NCBI RefSeq assembly: GCF_010119975.1
Contig: NZ_CP048222.1
Location: forward strand, 8,718,501 to 8,782,500
Length of the DNA: 64,000 nucleotides
Source: Rhodocytophaga rosea
GTDB lineage: Bacteria > Bacteroidota > Bacteroidia > Cytophagales > 172606-1
Direction of reading: 5' to 3'
In this document: positions 8,043 through 15,422 of the stretch, piece after piece
How the letters are laid out: each line of letters opens with the position of its first letter
Numbering within the stretch: the stretch's first letter is position 1
Translations under genes and position numbers: made by a program
The notes under the pieces: model-generated
What the model saw: the letters and a program-made list of their open reading frames with translations, nothing else
Database searches by the model: none
What the model was told of the DNA's origin: nothing

Positions 8043-9179
8043 CTATTTTAAAGTAACTTCAATGGTTCCGCTGGTTTCCAGGGTAGATTCCAGCACGATC
8101 TGATTTACATTGGTGCCATCGTCGATAATAATGGCAGCTGTATTGGGTTTGATGGTACCTAAGTTGAGCGCATGCAGCACAAAGATGTTTTTACCTGGAT
8201 TGAGTTCTATTTCCATGATATGAGCTTTCTTATCCAGGGTATAGTTTTCCAGTACCCATTTGCCATTCAAATTCAGCGATACACGGTCGCCATCTACGGT
8301 CTGGTGGTCCCATACTTTCACGATCACTTTCTTTTTGGTAACCGTTACGGAATGAGTAACCTGCAAATCCCGTCCTGCCACCTGTTTGGGTGTTTCCTTA
8401 GGTGGTGGCGGCGCAGGCGTTTGTACAATAACTGGTGATGGAGGCACTGCTGGTTTAACAGGCTTTATTTTCTTATCGCGGTGCATCAATACAAAGGCAT
8501 ACCTGGCAGTTAATCCGATAAACGATCCTTTGGAAGTGTATGCATCCTGCCGGATGGTGCCATCCTGGTTTTCGATCAGGTAAGAACCCTGCAAAAGATT
8601 TCCCCGGCCGGTATTAAATTTAACCCCGATGGAAAACGTATGAGTTTCTCCGGGAAACTGAAAGCCAGCTTCGGCCTGTATGGAGGCTACATTAGGATTG
8701 TATACGGAAGTAGCCGTTACATTTTCATTGTCCATCACAAACAATCTAGTTTCAGATAGCGACTTATTGCCTGCCTGGTTCCATACATAGCCTCCCTGGA
8801 TGTATAGATTAGTAGCTGGCGACAAGGGTTGCAAGAGGCGGAGATTCGCAAAATAAGAGTAATAATGGCTTCTGTTGCGGAGGTCTACCACAAAACCGGG
8901 ATGCCGCTCTTCAAAGTCTTTGTCTTTCATGCGCCACTTCTCTGCATTCTGTGCCACCCCTGCTTCCAGACCTATGCGGTTCCAGAGCTGATATTGCAGA
9001 GAAAGGGATTGCTGGAAATGATAGGATAAGGCATGCGACCGTAATATATTTTTCCCTCCGGCATACTGGTTTACCGGGGCCCCCAAATCTGTTTGCACGC
9101 CTAACATCAGGGTGTGCTGTGCCTGCACTTGCACCGCATACAGGAAGCTGGCAAACAGGAAAATGCAATATCTAGTCAT
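8043..9179 (-). CDS. Outer-membrane beta-barrel protein with Pro-rich linker and C-terminal GKWVLENY domain
   Basis: A 378-residue exported protein. A signal peptide (MTRYCIFLFASFLYAVQVQAQ) leads into about 230 residues of alternating aromatic strands (SLSLQYQLWNRIGLEAGV, GFQFPGETHTFSIGVKFNTG) typical of a small beta barrel. A Pro-rich linker follows (PVKPAVPPSPVIVQTPAPPP). The C-terminal module has TVDGDRVSLNLNGKWVLENY and ends LNLGTIKPNTAAIIIDDG, paralogous to the next gene's C-terminus. This module is common in exported Bacteroidota proteins of unknown function. It is probably anchored in the outer membrane. Confidence 0.72.
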   Translation of the reverse strand: MTRYCIFLFASFLYAVQVQAQHTLMLGVQTDLGAPVNQYAGGKNILRSHALSYHFQQSLSLQYQLWNRIGLEAGVAQNAEKWRMKDKDFEERHPGFVVDLRNRSHYYSYFANLRLLQPLSPATNLYIQGGYVWNQAGNKSLSETRLFVMDNENVTATSVYNPNVASIQAEAGFQFPGETHTFSIGVKFNTGRGNLLQGSYLIENQDGTIRQDAYTSKGSFIGLTARYAFVLMHRDKKIKPVKPAVPPSPVIVQTPAPPPPKETPKQVAGRDLQVTHSVTVTKKKVIVKVWDHQTVDGDRVSLNLNGKWVLENYTLDKKAHIMEIELNPGKNIFVLHALNLGTIKPNTAAIIIDDGTNVNQIVLESTLETSGTIEVTLK

Positions 9180-9350
9180 ACGTAAATGGTAAGCGGTCAT
9201 TTGTTAGTAGGCAGCGGTAATAGTGAGCAGGTATCAGCCGTAGCAGGTTACGGAGTTATAGCCATTGTATCCGTAGAGATGGGTTTTGAACCCCATCGCT
9301 ATGCAATATAGGCCTGCCAAAAGTTCTGCAACCCATTTAAAATTGTTTAA

Positions 9351-10061
9351 TCAGGCAGAAATGCCCTTAATGAGTTTGTATTCATTAGATACCTGGCCAT
9401 ACTGAGACTTTACGTAGGATTTTACACGCTGCGTGCGGTCGTTGAGGTCAGTATAGAGTACCATACGGTTGGCACGTGCCGATTGCAGGGCGGCAAACTT
9501 TTGTGCCACGGCATTATTGAGCGTGGTAAGCTGGGTAACAAAAGTTTGCAAAGCGGCAATTTTAATAGCTGGGTTTGAAGGATTATAGCCTGGGAGTTGG
9601 TTAAGTGTATTTACCAGATTATTGAATAACTGGGTTTGCGAGCCGTACGAACGCTGTGAACGGCTTACCGCCTGCGCTGCCTCCTCTCCTTCCGTTTTTG
9701 ACGGTGTGGATACAGATTTTCCTGCCCGGATGGTACGGAGGATAGATTGTATGGAAGAAGATTCGGCAGAATTTTTTCCATACTGGGCATCTACGGCTGC
9801 CCGGATCGCTACAATCAGTTTAGAAATAGAATTGGTTCCTTTGCTGAAAGCCGTGGTGCGCGCATCTACAGCTGCGCGGTATTGCTGCCGGTTGGTGGCT
9901 TCTGTGGCGTTGGCAGAAATAACACTGGTAAGCAGGGTTTGCATGGCTACCAGGGTTTCCTGGGTACGTGGAGGCGCATAGTTAGTAAACCCTTGTACAA
10001 AAGTGATAATGTCCTGTGCATTGCGGAGTTTTTTTCCAAAAGATTGTTCTGAATGGGCCAT
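9351..10061 (-). CDS. Hypothetical helical protein, 236 residues
   Basis: Unrecognised protein starting MAHSEQSFGKKLRNAQDIIT. An upstream ATG at 10196 would add 45 residues unlike the rest, so 10061 is preferred. It is almost entirely helical, rich in Ala, Thr, Gln and Asn, with several amphipathic stretches (TQLTTLNNAVAQKFAALQSA) and no signal peptide or membrane segment. It lies upstream of the outer-membrane protein and lipoprotein on the same strand, but 170 bases away, so co-transcription is uncertain. Confidence 0.6.
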   Translation of the reverse strand: MAHSEQSFGKKLRNAQDIITFVQGFTNYAPPRTQETLVAMQTLLTSVISANATEATNRQQYRAAVDARTTAFSKGTNSISKLIVAIRAAVDAQYGKNSAESSSIQSILRTIRAGKSVSTPSKTEGEEAAQAVSRSQRSYGSQTQLFNNLVNTLNQLPGYNPSNPAIKIAALQTFVTQLTTLNNAVAQKFAALQSARANRMVLYTDLNDRTQRVKSYVKSQYGQVSNEYKLIKGISA

Positions 10062-10298
10062 ATGATTGAAAGCTTGGGTAAAACAAAGCAGAATATATGC
10101 CGGAAGATAATTACAGTTTATAATAGCTATGTATATAAGCCCGGCAAAGTTGGGTGTATGCCTGGCAGATATAGCCATACTTTTTGCAGCTGGCAAACAA
10201 GTAATGTATATCTATACAAAATATTACTTATAAAGTATACAGGCGGGTAAGGTAACATACCAGTTTAGTTTCCTGTCGCGTTCAGCAAGAGAAAGCAC

Positions 10299-10787
10299 TT
10301 ACTCAGGTAGCCCATGTACAAAAACAGAGTAGGTTTGTAAGCATTCGGGGAAGCTGTGTACACGGTCAGTAAGCCTGTGAATACGTTCAGCAAGCCTATG
10401 CACACGATCAGCATGGCATTGCACAAGGTCAGCAAACCTGTGCATACGTTCAGCAAAGCTTTGCACACAACTAGCAAGCCTGTGTATAAATTCAGCAAGC
10501 CTGTGTACAGTTTCAGCATAGCTGTGTACCCAGTCAGCAAGGGTCTGCATTAAACAAGTTTATCTGTGCACACTTTTTACAAGCTTATGCACTCCATCAG
10601 CAAGCCAGTGTACACGGTCAGCATGGCATTGTACAGATTCAGCAAGCCTGTGTACGGTTTCAGCCTTGCTATGTACGCTGTAAAGGAGTATTCGAATAAA
10701 GGCAGCCTTTATAATATATATAAAAAGAATACTAATAGCTGGCTTGTATGAGAATAATGTACCTAAAAAGGTAATAAACCACTCCAT
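10299..10787 (-). pseudogene. Possible decayed heptad-repeat protein
   Basis: One minus-strand frame runs from an ATG at 10787 through the whole minisatellite to a stop at 10299, broken only by a TAA at 10560-10562. The first 30 residues are hydrophobic, then come heptads such as ETVHRLAESVQCHADRVHWL, whose L and V spacing would suit a coiled coil. A decayed coiled-coil gene is possible. A purely non-coding repeat is equally possible, since stop-free frames are expected in such DNA. Confidence 0.25.
10345..10680. repeat. 21-bp minisatellite, 16 in-phase units
   Basis: Sixteen diverged units, each exactly 21 bases, follow one another without a gap. Most begin TCAGCAAGCC and continue TGTGTACACG, so each contains the small palindrome TGTGTACA. 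Two variants carry TCAGCATGGCATTG (10408 and 10618). Because the period is a multiple of three, all frames stay open over long stretches. On the minus strand one frame reads as a seven-residue repeat close to A-E-x-V-H-R-L. Confidence 0.9.
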
Positions 10788-10906
10788 TTTATGTACATGT
10801 AAGAATAATTGGGAGAGTAAAGGCAGGCTTTGTATGCGGATAGATTAATCAGGCGACAAACAACCGAAGTTGATAAAAGAGGTGCGTTTATTTTCTTATA
10901 TTGGCA

Positions 10907-10940
10907 GCTAAACGCAATAAGTGAAGTGGTTGCGTTTAGC
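10907..10940. repeat. Perfect 11-bp hairpin with GCTAAAC/GTTTAGC ends at the start of the cassette array
   Basis: GCTAAACGCAA (10907-10917) is perfectly inverted at 10930-10940 with a 12-base loop. Its outer bases resemble the R''/R' core pair of attC sites (YAAC/GTTR). It lies 5 bases before the GTTAGCATGC that begins the first cassette. It could be a minimal attC, a remnant recombination site or an unrelated hairpin. Confidence 0.5.
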
Positions 10941-10945
10941 CACAT

Positions 10946-11392
10946 GTTAGCATGCATAAAAATAAAAACAGTAATCTATGAGAAAACTCTACACGCCTTT
11001 AGGAATTATTGTATTTCTATGGCTTACAGGTTGTTCCATCCCTGAGATAAAACAACCTAAGTTTACCATTGAAGTACCTTTGCTCATCGAACAAATAAAG
11101 GAAATGAATCAATTTGAGAATGTTCAAATACAATCCACCGTATCTGCACATAATGATCAGACTTCTTATTATATAGTGGTTCACATCAAGAATGGGCAAC
11201 ACCTGCCTGAAGATGATAAGGAATTAAGTAATTTAGGATTACAGATAGCAGAAAAAGTTAAGAATAAGGTAGAGAACGCCGAGGAATTTGATGCTTTCAG
11301 TATTGTTTTTCACTCAGATTATAACGTAGGCTTTGTTCGAGCAGGCAACAGTCGTCAATATAATTTTAGGAATACAGACATATAAAATGAAC
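10946..11392 (+). other. Gene cassette 1 (body)
   Basis: The cassette opens with GTTAGCATGC (10946-10955). The element at its 3' end opens with the exact reverse complement GCATGCTAAC (11393-11402). In integron cassettes the 5' end of the linear cassette derives from the same attC as its 3' site, so this match is expected of a real cassette. Confidence 0.6.
10978..11385 (+). CDS. Hypothetical cassette-borne lipoprotein, 135 residues
   Basis: The N-terminus MRKLYTPLGIIVFLWLTG followed by Cys is a clear SPII signal with lipobox WLTGC. The mature part is mixed alpha/beta, with QSTVSAHNDQTSYYIVVHIK and DAFSIVFHSDYNVGFVRAGN. No known family is recognised. It is the only gene of the first cassette and starts 23 bases after the cassette boundary, a spacing typical of cassette genes. 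Confidence 0.65.
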   Translation: MRKLYTPLGIIVFLWLTGCSIPEIKQPKFTIEVPLLIEQIKEMNQFENVQIQSTVSAHNDQTSYYIVVHIKNGQHLPEDDKELSNLGLQIAEKVKNKVENAEEFDAFSIVFHSDYNVGFVRAGNSRQYNFRNTDI

Positions 11393-11484
11393 GCATGCTA
11401 ACACCAAATCCATCGACAACCAGCCTTTCCTCACCTCAAGGCTCCAACACAAAGAGCTTGGTTTGCGAGGATTTTTGTTCCATT
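11393..11484 (+). repeat. attC-like site R1
   Basis: About 92 bases: GCATGCTAAC, a 14-base spacer, CAACCAGCC, an inner stretch CTCACCTCAAGGCTCCAACA, then GGTTTGCGAGG and TTCCATT. The CAACC and GGTTTG boxes are inverted partners, as are the outer boxes with the next cassette. Other sites in the array share the central CTCA-x-CTCA-x-GGCT block and the GGTATGCGAG box. Confidence 0.7.
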
Positions 11485-11606
11485 CTCAGCTATTAATAAA
11501 GGAGTTTTTTGGGGTTACAAATCAAATTGTTAAAGTATAATCATCAAATAATAGATTACATATAATAATGATAAATAAAAGCACTTTTGAGTATTCAATC
11601 AGATTT

Positions 11607-11948
11607 ATGAAACCATTGAAATTATTACTCCTTTTTCTTTGCCTAACATTACTGTTTACAAATTGTAAGAAGACTGAAATTGAAAACTTTACAGGCACCT
11701 TGAAAATTCAATTTATCAGTGCAAGCAATAACAGTAATAACTATGAGAATGTGAGTATATATATTTATTCCTTGGAAGATCAAAGTACTGTCTTAGCTAT
11801 TGACCATCCTGATAATAAAGGAAAATATTCAAGGAAACTACTACAAGGGAATTATACGTTAACTATATCTTTTCCGGGAGGATTCTCTAATCCGGCTTTT
11901 CAACTCATTGGTGGGGAAACCCATGAAATAAAGTATACTATTCAATAA
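11607..11948 (+). CDS. Hypothetical cassette-borne lipoprotein, 113 residues
   Basis: MKPLKLLLLFLCLTLLFTN followed by Cys is an SPII signal, so 11607 is chosen over the ATG at 11568. The mature part looks like a small beta sandwich of the carboxypeptidase-regulatory or Ig type: FTGTLKIQFISASN, ENVSIYIYSLEDQ, GKYSRKLLQGNYTLTISFPG. The final GNYTL pattern is common in surface lipoproteins of this phylum. No specific function is known. Sole gene of cassette 2. Confidence 0.62.
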   Translation: MKPLKLLLLFLCLTLLFTNCKKTEIENFTGTLKIQFISASNNSNNYENVSIYIYSLEDQSTVLAIDHPDNKGKYSRKLLQGNYTLTISFPGGFSNPAFQLIGGETHEIKYTIQ

Positions 11949-11973
11949 CAAACTTATAATAACAAAAAAAGAC

Positions 11974-12064
11974 AGCTGAGAACACTTAACTCGACCGTCA
12001 ACCGGCCTATTCTCAGCTCAGGGCTCAACACAAAGGCACGGTATGCGAGAGTTTGTGGGCCATT
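11974..12064 (+). repeat. attC-like site R2
   Basis: Starts AGCTGAGAAC, which is complementary to the TTCTCAGCT at the 5' end of the same cassette (11483-11491). Then come a 15-base spacer, CAACCGGCC, TCTCAGCTCAGGGCTCAACA, GGTATGCGAGA and GGGCCATTAGGC. The arms CGTCAACCGGCC and GGTATGCG pair imperfectly, as in a folded attC. Confidence 0.7.
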
Positions 12065-12090
12065 AGGCACTAGCAAAAAATTAACGATTT

Positions 12091-12324
12091 ATGAAAATCC
12101 ATGAAAAGATAATAAGCTACACAATAATAGGTTTATTTGGCTTGTATGGTTTATTGTCAATTATTTTGCCTGAATCAGTACTCAGATTTAATGAATATAT
12201 AAAAAGTTTACAAGGATTAAGGATTGATCATACCAATCCCATGTGGACGCATGGCACTATCCGAGGATTTGGCCTGATATTCTTAGCAATCAGTTTATTT
12301 TTCTTTTGGTTCACGTTACGCTGA
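12091..12324 (+). CDS. Small cassette-borne membrane protein, 77 residues
   Basis: Two predicted membrane helices, IISYTIIGLFGLYGLLSIIL near the N-terminus and FGLIFLAISLFFFWFTL at the C-terminus, are joined by a polar loop with HTNPMWTHGTIRG. No family with known function is recognised. It is the only gene of cassette 3, which runs from the TTAGGCACTAGC at 12062 to R3. The cassette's two ends are again near-complementary. Confidence 0.6.
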   Translation: MKIHEKIISYTIIGLFGLYGLLSIILPESVLRFNEYIKSLQGLRIDHTNPMWTHGTIRGFGLIFLAISLFFFWFTLR

Positions 12325-12379
12325 AGATTGACTTAAATTGAGCTTGCAACTATATAGATTTGAGCCAAGTAAGGCTATG

Positions 12380-12474
12380 CCACTAACGCCAGCTTCGTTC
12401 GCCAACCAGCCCTTCTTTATCTCAGGGCTCCACTGCAGCGGGACTGGTATGCGAGAAGCTTTGGCCCGTTAGCG
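12380..12474 (+). repeat. attC-like site R3 (best preserved)
   Basis: About 95 bases with the clearest palindromic layout. The left arm is CACTAACG-CC-AGCTTC-TTCGCCAACCAG-CCC. The reverse complement of the right arm reads CGCTAACG-GGCC-AAAGCTTC-TCGCATACCAG-CCC. The outer core pair is CTAACG/CGTTAG, and an inner CTCAGGGCTCC block is shared with R1 and R2. This is the double-stem arrangement known for attC. Confidence 0.75.
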
Positions 12475-12550
12475 GTTATTGTACAATGACACAACATACA
12501 CTACATATTAAGAGAGTTTCAAAACAACTAAGAGATACCATTAACTATTT

Positions 12551-12940
12551 ATGACAGAGAATAATATCACAACCGTCAAACCTTTTTTGACCGTACACAA
12601 TGCTAGGAAAGCTGTTGACTTTTATGTGTCCTCTTTTGGAGCTATTGAGACTAAAAGATTTGAAATGCCTGACCAGAAAATATCATCTGTAATTGAAATT
12701 GACAAAGCAGAGTTTTATGTAGGTGACGAGGAACCTCATAATGAAAATCTAAGCCCGGCATTAAAATCAAGTAGCCCAGTCAGAATAATTTTACATACCA
12801 AAAATGCTGACGAATTATTTGAAAAGGCAATAAAGTTTGGTGCGACCCAAATTTGTCCAATGACTACCGAAGAAGATTGGAGAATCGGAAAACTGAAAGA
12901 CCCCTTTGGACACATTTGGGAAATTGGTTACACTTTGTAA
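12551..12940 (+). CDS. VOC/glyoxalase superfamily protein (PhnB/bleomycin-resistance-like)
   Basis: A 129-residue single VOC unit: VKPFLTVHNARKAVDFYVSS at the start, VRIILHTKNADELFEKAIKF in the middle, and KDPFGHIWEIGYTL at the end, which carries the usual metal-ligand His and Glu positions. Small VOC proteins of this type bind or modify drugs and small electrophiles, and they are frequent integron cargo. The substrate is unknown. It is the gene of cassette 4, whose attC-like site is interrupted by an IS110 element. Confidence 0.78.
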   Translation: MTENNITTVKPFLTVHNARKAVDFYVSSFGAIETKRFEMPDQKISSVIEIDKAEFYVGDEEPHNENLSPALKSSSPVRIILHTKNADELFEKAIKFGATQICPMTTEEDWRIGKLKDPFGHIWEIGYTL

Positions 12941-12967
12941 TTCTGTAAACTGACAATAATTGTAGAC

Positions 12968-13066
12968 TATAACTACCAACCACTACCACCACTTCCATGA
13001 CAAGCGGCCTTGCCTCACCTCAAGGCAAAGCTGAACGACCAGTTTGTGAGGAGGTTTGCTCCGAAA
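12968..13066 (+). repeat. attC-like site R4, interrupted by IS110
   Basis: Contains TATAAC, then CAAGCGGCC, CTCACCTCAAGGCAAAGC, CAGTTTGTGAGGAGG and TTTGCTCCG, aligned with R1. The expected right core (xTTAGCG) is not here. A GATTAGCGATAATT resembling it occurs at 14383-14396, beyond the IS110 transposase. Confidence 0.6.
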
Positions 13067-13092
13067 TCTATGAGTAAGTCAAGTGTTTTTGA

Positions 13093-14097
13093 CTATATTT
13101 TATCCAATTTTTCAACATACGGAGTGCCCCTTTTGACAACGGCTACAATCTGATGTAAAAGCTTATTTTGGATCGCATTTAACACCGACATTTTTGGCTT
13201 GCCTTCCTCTACCTTTCGCTTAAAATAAGCTTTAAACTCATGATTGTATTGGATACTACTCATGGAGACCAGATACAAGATTCGTTTGAGTTCTTTGTTG
13301 GCAAATTTGGAGACACCTGTTTTTCCATATACGCTTGTGCCACTTCGGTATTCAAAAGGAGCTACTCCACAATAGCAGGCCAGTTTTCTCCCATCTTCCA
13401 TCTTGGTAAAGCCTTGCGTATAGACAAGCAGAGTAATGGCTAGAACCTTGCCTACCCCTTTAATGGAGGTGACTAAGTCATACTTTTTCTTTAATTCCCC
13501 ATCTTGCTCGATGAACTCACTCATCTTTTCTTCCACCTGCTCTAAGCTCTTTTCCAGCCCTTTAATGGCCTCCTTGTTGATCCGCTCGAGGGTTTTGCCT
13601 GAAGTTTCATCCACCGATAGCATTTCTTTGACGGTGGTTTTAATAGAGTGTAAGGCTTTCTTGAGCCGGTTTCTATTGGCCTGTAAATCTTTGAGTTTTT
13701 CTATGGTCAACCCACTTAAGTTGACAAGAACAGCTTTATCCTGATGCAGAAAAGCATATTTAGCAATGCGTTCTGAGTCAATCTTGTCATCTTTGCCTCT
13801 TGCCAAACCAATGCTTCGCTTGATCTGCAAAGGCGTTTCCAGCCAGACAGCTACCCCTCTGCTCATCAGATAATGAACTAGTCTACGTGTGTACAATCCG
13901 GTATGCTCCATACAAAAAAGGGTATCTATTTCCAATTCACACCCATACTGCTTTAGCCACTGCTTCATTTTTTGGAAGCCTTGCATGTTGTTATTAAATT
14001 TCTGATAGCAAAGCTGTTTATCAGCTACCCGGATCAGACATACATCTAAACTCTCCTTGGCCACATCCGTGCCTACTACATAGGGATAAGTGTTCAT
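13093..14097 (-). CDS. IS110-family transposase (DEDD, bridge-RNA-type recombinase)
   Basis: A 334-residue protein with the complete IS110 plan. The N-terminal RuvC-like DEDD domain has YVVGTDVAKESLDVCL (first Asp), FCMEHTGLY (Glu) and GKDDKIDSERIAKY (last acidic residues). A helical coil follows near residues 150-205 (LEKSLEQVEEKMSEFIEQ). The C-terminal Transposase_20 domain has SIKGVGKVLAITLL and FEYRSGTSVYGKTGVSKF, which holds the catalytic Ser candidate. It starts with MNTYPYVVGTDVAKESL. The protein appears intact and may be active. Confidence 0.92.
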   Translation of the reverse strand: MNTYPYVVGTDVAKESLDVCLIRVADKQLCYQKFNNNMQGFQKMKQWLKQYGCELEIDTLFCMEHTGLYTRRLVHYLMSRGVAVWLETPLQIKRSIGLARGKDDKIDSERIAKYAFLHQDKAVLVNLSGLTIEKLKDLQANRNRLKKALHSIKTTVKEMLSVDETSGKTLERINKEAIKGLEKSLEQVEEKMSEFIEQDGELKKKYDLVTSIKGVGKVLAITLLVYTQGFTKMEDGRKLACYCGVAPFEYRSGTSVYGKTGVSKFANKELKRILYLVSMSSIQYNHEFKAYFKRKVEEGKPKMSVLNAIQNKLLHQIVAVVKRGTPYVEKLDKI

Positions 14098-14159
14098 ACG
14101 CGTGAAAATAATAGTGAGACATCCATCTAAACCTTGATACTGGGGCCGGACCCCGAAAA

Positions 14160-14325
14160 TCTATATGATACTTTCTCACAATAAAAGGCTGCCGGACTGA
14201 ATCGGACCATAGGACCTTCTCGCCTTATTAGCGCATAGTGCTCCGGCTGCCTATTTGTGGATAAGATGGATAACTCTGCTCACCCTAAAGCTTTACAAGA
14301 GTTACCCACTTACCCACAAATGTTA
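14160..14325 (-). ncRNA. Candidate IS110 bridge (seek) RNA
   Basis: Read on the minus strand (same as the transposase), this region first forms a long stem. ATTTGTGGGTAAG-TGGGTAAC and its partner at 14253-14277 / 14298-14321 pair over 24 bases, with only one bulge and two G-U pairs. A second stem (14187-14195 with 14243-14251, 8 of 9 pairs) encloses a loop of about 47 bases. This 5' stem-loop then internal-loop order fits known bridge RNAs. The exact ends are guesses. Confidence 0.42.
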
Positions 14326-14404
14326 CAACAATGGTTTTTATTGTATCAATCTCTTTGTTTTGTTATATTGAGCTAATCTAAAGATTAGCGATAATTAAGA
14401 AACA

Positions 14405-15274
14405 ATGAAAATCAGATTAACTCCAATTTTATTAGTAAGCATTCTTATTTGTTGTAAACAGGAATATAAAGATGAAAATACAACCATCACTCATGTAGAC
14501 CCTACAAAGGAAATTCTTTTGATAGGAACTTTTCACTACAATAATCCGGGGGCTGATGTAGCAAAAACAAAATCATTCGATATTTTAAGTGAGCAGTCAC
14601 AACTTGAACTGGAAGGGATTTCTTCAAGTATCAAAAAATACAATCCTACCAAAGTATTTGTAGAGTGGCCCTTTAAGGAGCAAAGCAAACTAGATTCTCT
14701 ATATAGGCTGTATAAAGAAAACAACTATTTCACCAATGATAGTCTTTCTGATTTTTATTTAAAAAACGAAATCTTTCAATTGGCTTTTAGGGTTGCCAAA
14801 GGGAATAATTTAGACAAAGTGTATGGAATAGATTACCCCGAAACGCAATTCCCTTATCAGGAGGTTATGCATGATATTGAATCAAATAATCAACTTAAGC
14901 TCAAAGAGCAAATCGAAAAATCCATTGCTCACTTCACATCAGGTTTTGATAATATGATTGAATCTGGCGCTTCCCTGAAAGAACTCACCTTTGCTATGAA
15001 CACAAAAGAGATGCGACATGCCTCCAATGACCTTCACATCAATATATTTTCCTTGGCGGGTTCTACAGATGACTTTAATGGTGTCTTCCTGACATCAGAG
15101 TGGTACAAAAGAAATTTGTATATGTGGTCATTGATTCAAAAATATACTTCCGATTCAGATGAACGAGTAATGGTTTTAGCCGGCTCTAGTCACACGGCTA
15201 TGATAGACCTGTTTGTGAAAGAAAATAAAGATTGGAAGATTAAGGAATTGAAGGAAATTATGAACGAAAAATAA
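14405..15274 (+). CDS. DUF5694 domain lipoprotein (TraB/ChaN-like fold)
   Basis: A 289-residue protein. MKIRLTPILLVSILIC followed by Cys is probably an SPII signal. The body begins EILLIGTFHYNNPGADVAKT and continues KKYNPTKVFVEWPFKEQSKL, the hallmark of DUF5694 proteins, which are distantly like TraB/ChaN hydrolases (GTFHY and VEWP are the conserved blocks). VMVLAGSSHTAMIDLF is the C-terminal conserved block. The biochemical function is not established. It is the gene of cassette 5, starting 22 bases after a GATTAGCG core. Confidence 0.75.
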   Translation: MKIRLTPILLVSILICCKQEYKDENTTITHVDPTKEILLIGTFHYNNPGADVAKTKSFDILSEQSQLELEGISSSIKKYNPTKVFVEWPFKEQSKLDSLYRLYKENNYFTNDSLSDFYLKNEIFQLAFRVAKGNNLDKVYGIDYPETQFPYQEVMHDIESNNQLKLKEQIEKSIAHFTSGFDNMIESGASLKELTFAMNTKEMRHASNDLHINIFSLAGSTDDFNGVFLTSEWYKRNLYMWSLIQKYTSDSDERVMVLAGSSHTAMIDLFVKENKDWKIKELKEIMNEK

Positions 15275-15275
15275 T

Positions 15276-15364
15276 ATAGCTAACCCTGGTTTCGACCAAC
15301 CAGCGGCCTATTCCTATCACAACCTAAACACAAGCATTCGCTGCCAGGAAGCCATGCTCCATTA
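15276..15364 (+). repeat. attC-like site R5
   Basis: Begins TATAGCTAACCC, complementary to the TTAGCGATAATT at the 5' end of the same cassette (14385-14396). Then come CGACCAACCAGCGGCC, CACAACCTAAACACAAGC, CTGCCAGGAAGCC and the right core CTCCATTAAAG. It is more diverged in the centre than R1-R4. Confidence 0.62.
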
Positions 15365-15422
15365 AAGTTCATTCCAAGATGTTTGCAAGTAACCAACAGT
15401 GAATAACAACTAAAAACAAGAT

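Larger units (their letters stand above)
13067..14383 (-). mobile_element. IS110-family insertion sequence inside attC-like site R4 (ends approximate)
   Basis: About 1.3 kb with one transposase gene, a very short 3' flank and about 285 non-coding bases upstream of the gene. That layout fits the IS110 group, where the guide RNA lies upstream, rather than IS1111. The flanks rejoin into an attC-like site if the element is removed. No terminal inverted repeats are visible, as expected. Both end positions are estimates. Confidence 0.7.

Noticed and set aside
10345-10680. CRISPR array
   Set aside because: The units are 21 bases, directly tandem, diverged and have no spacers.
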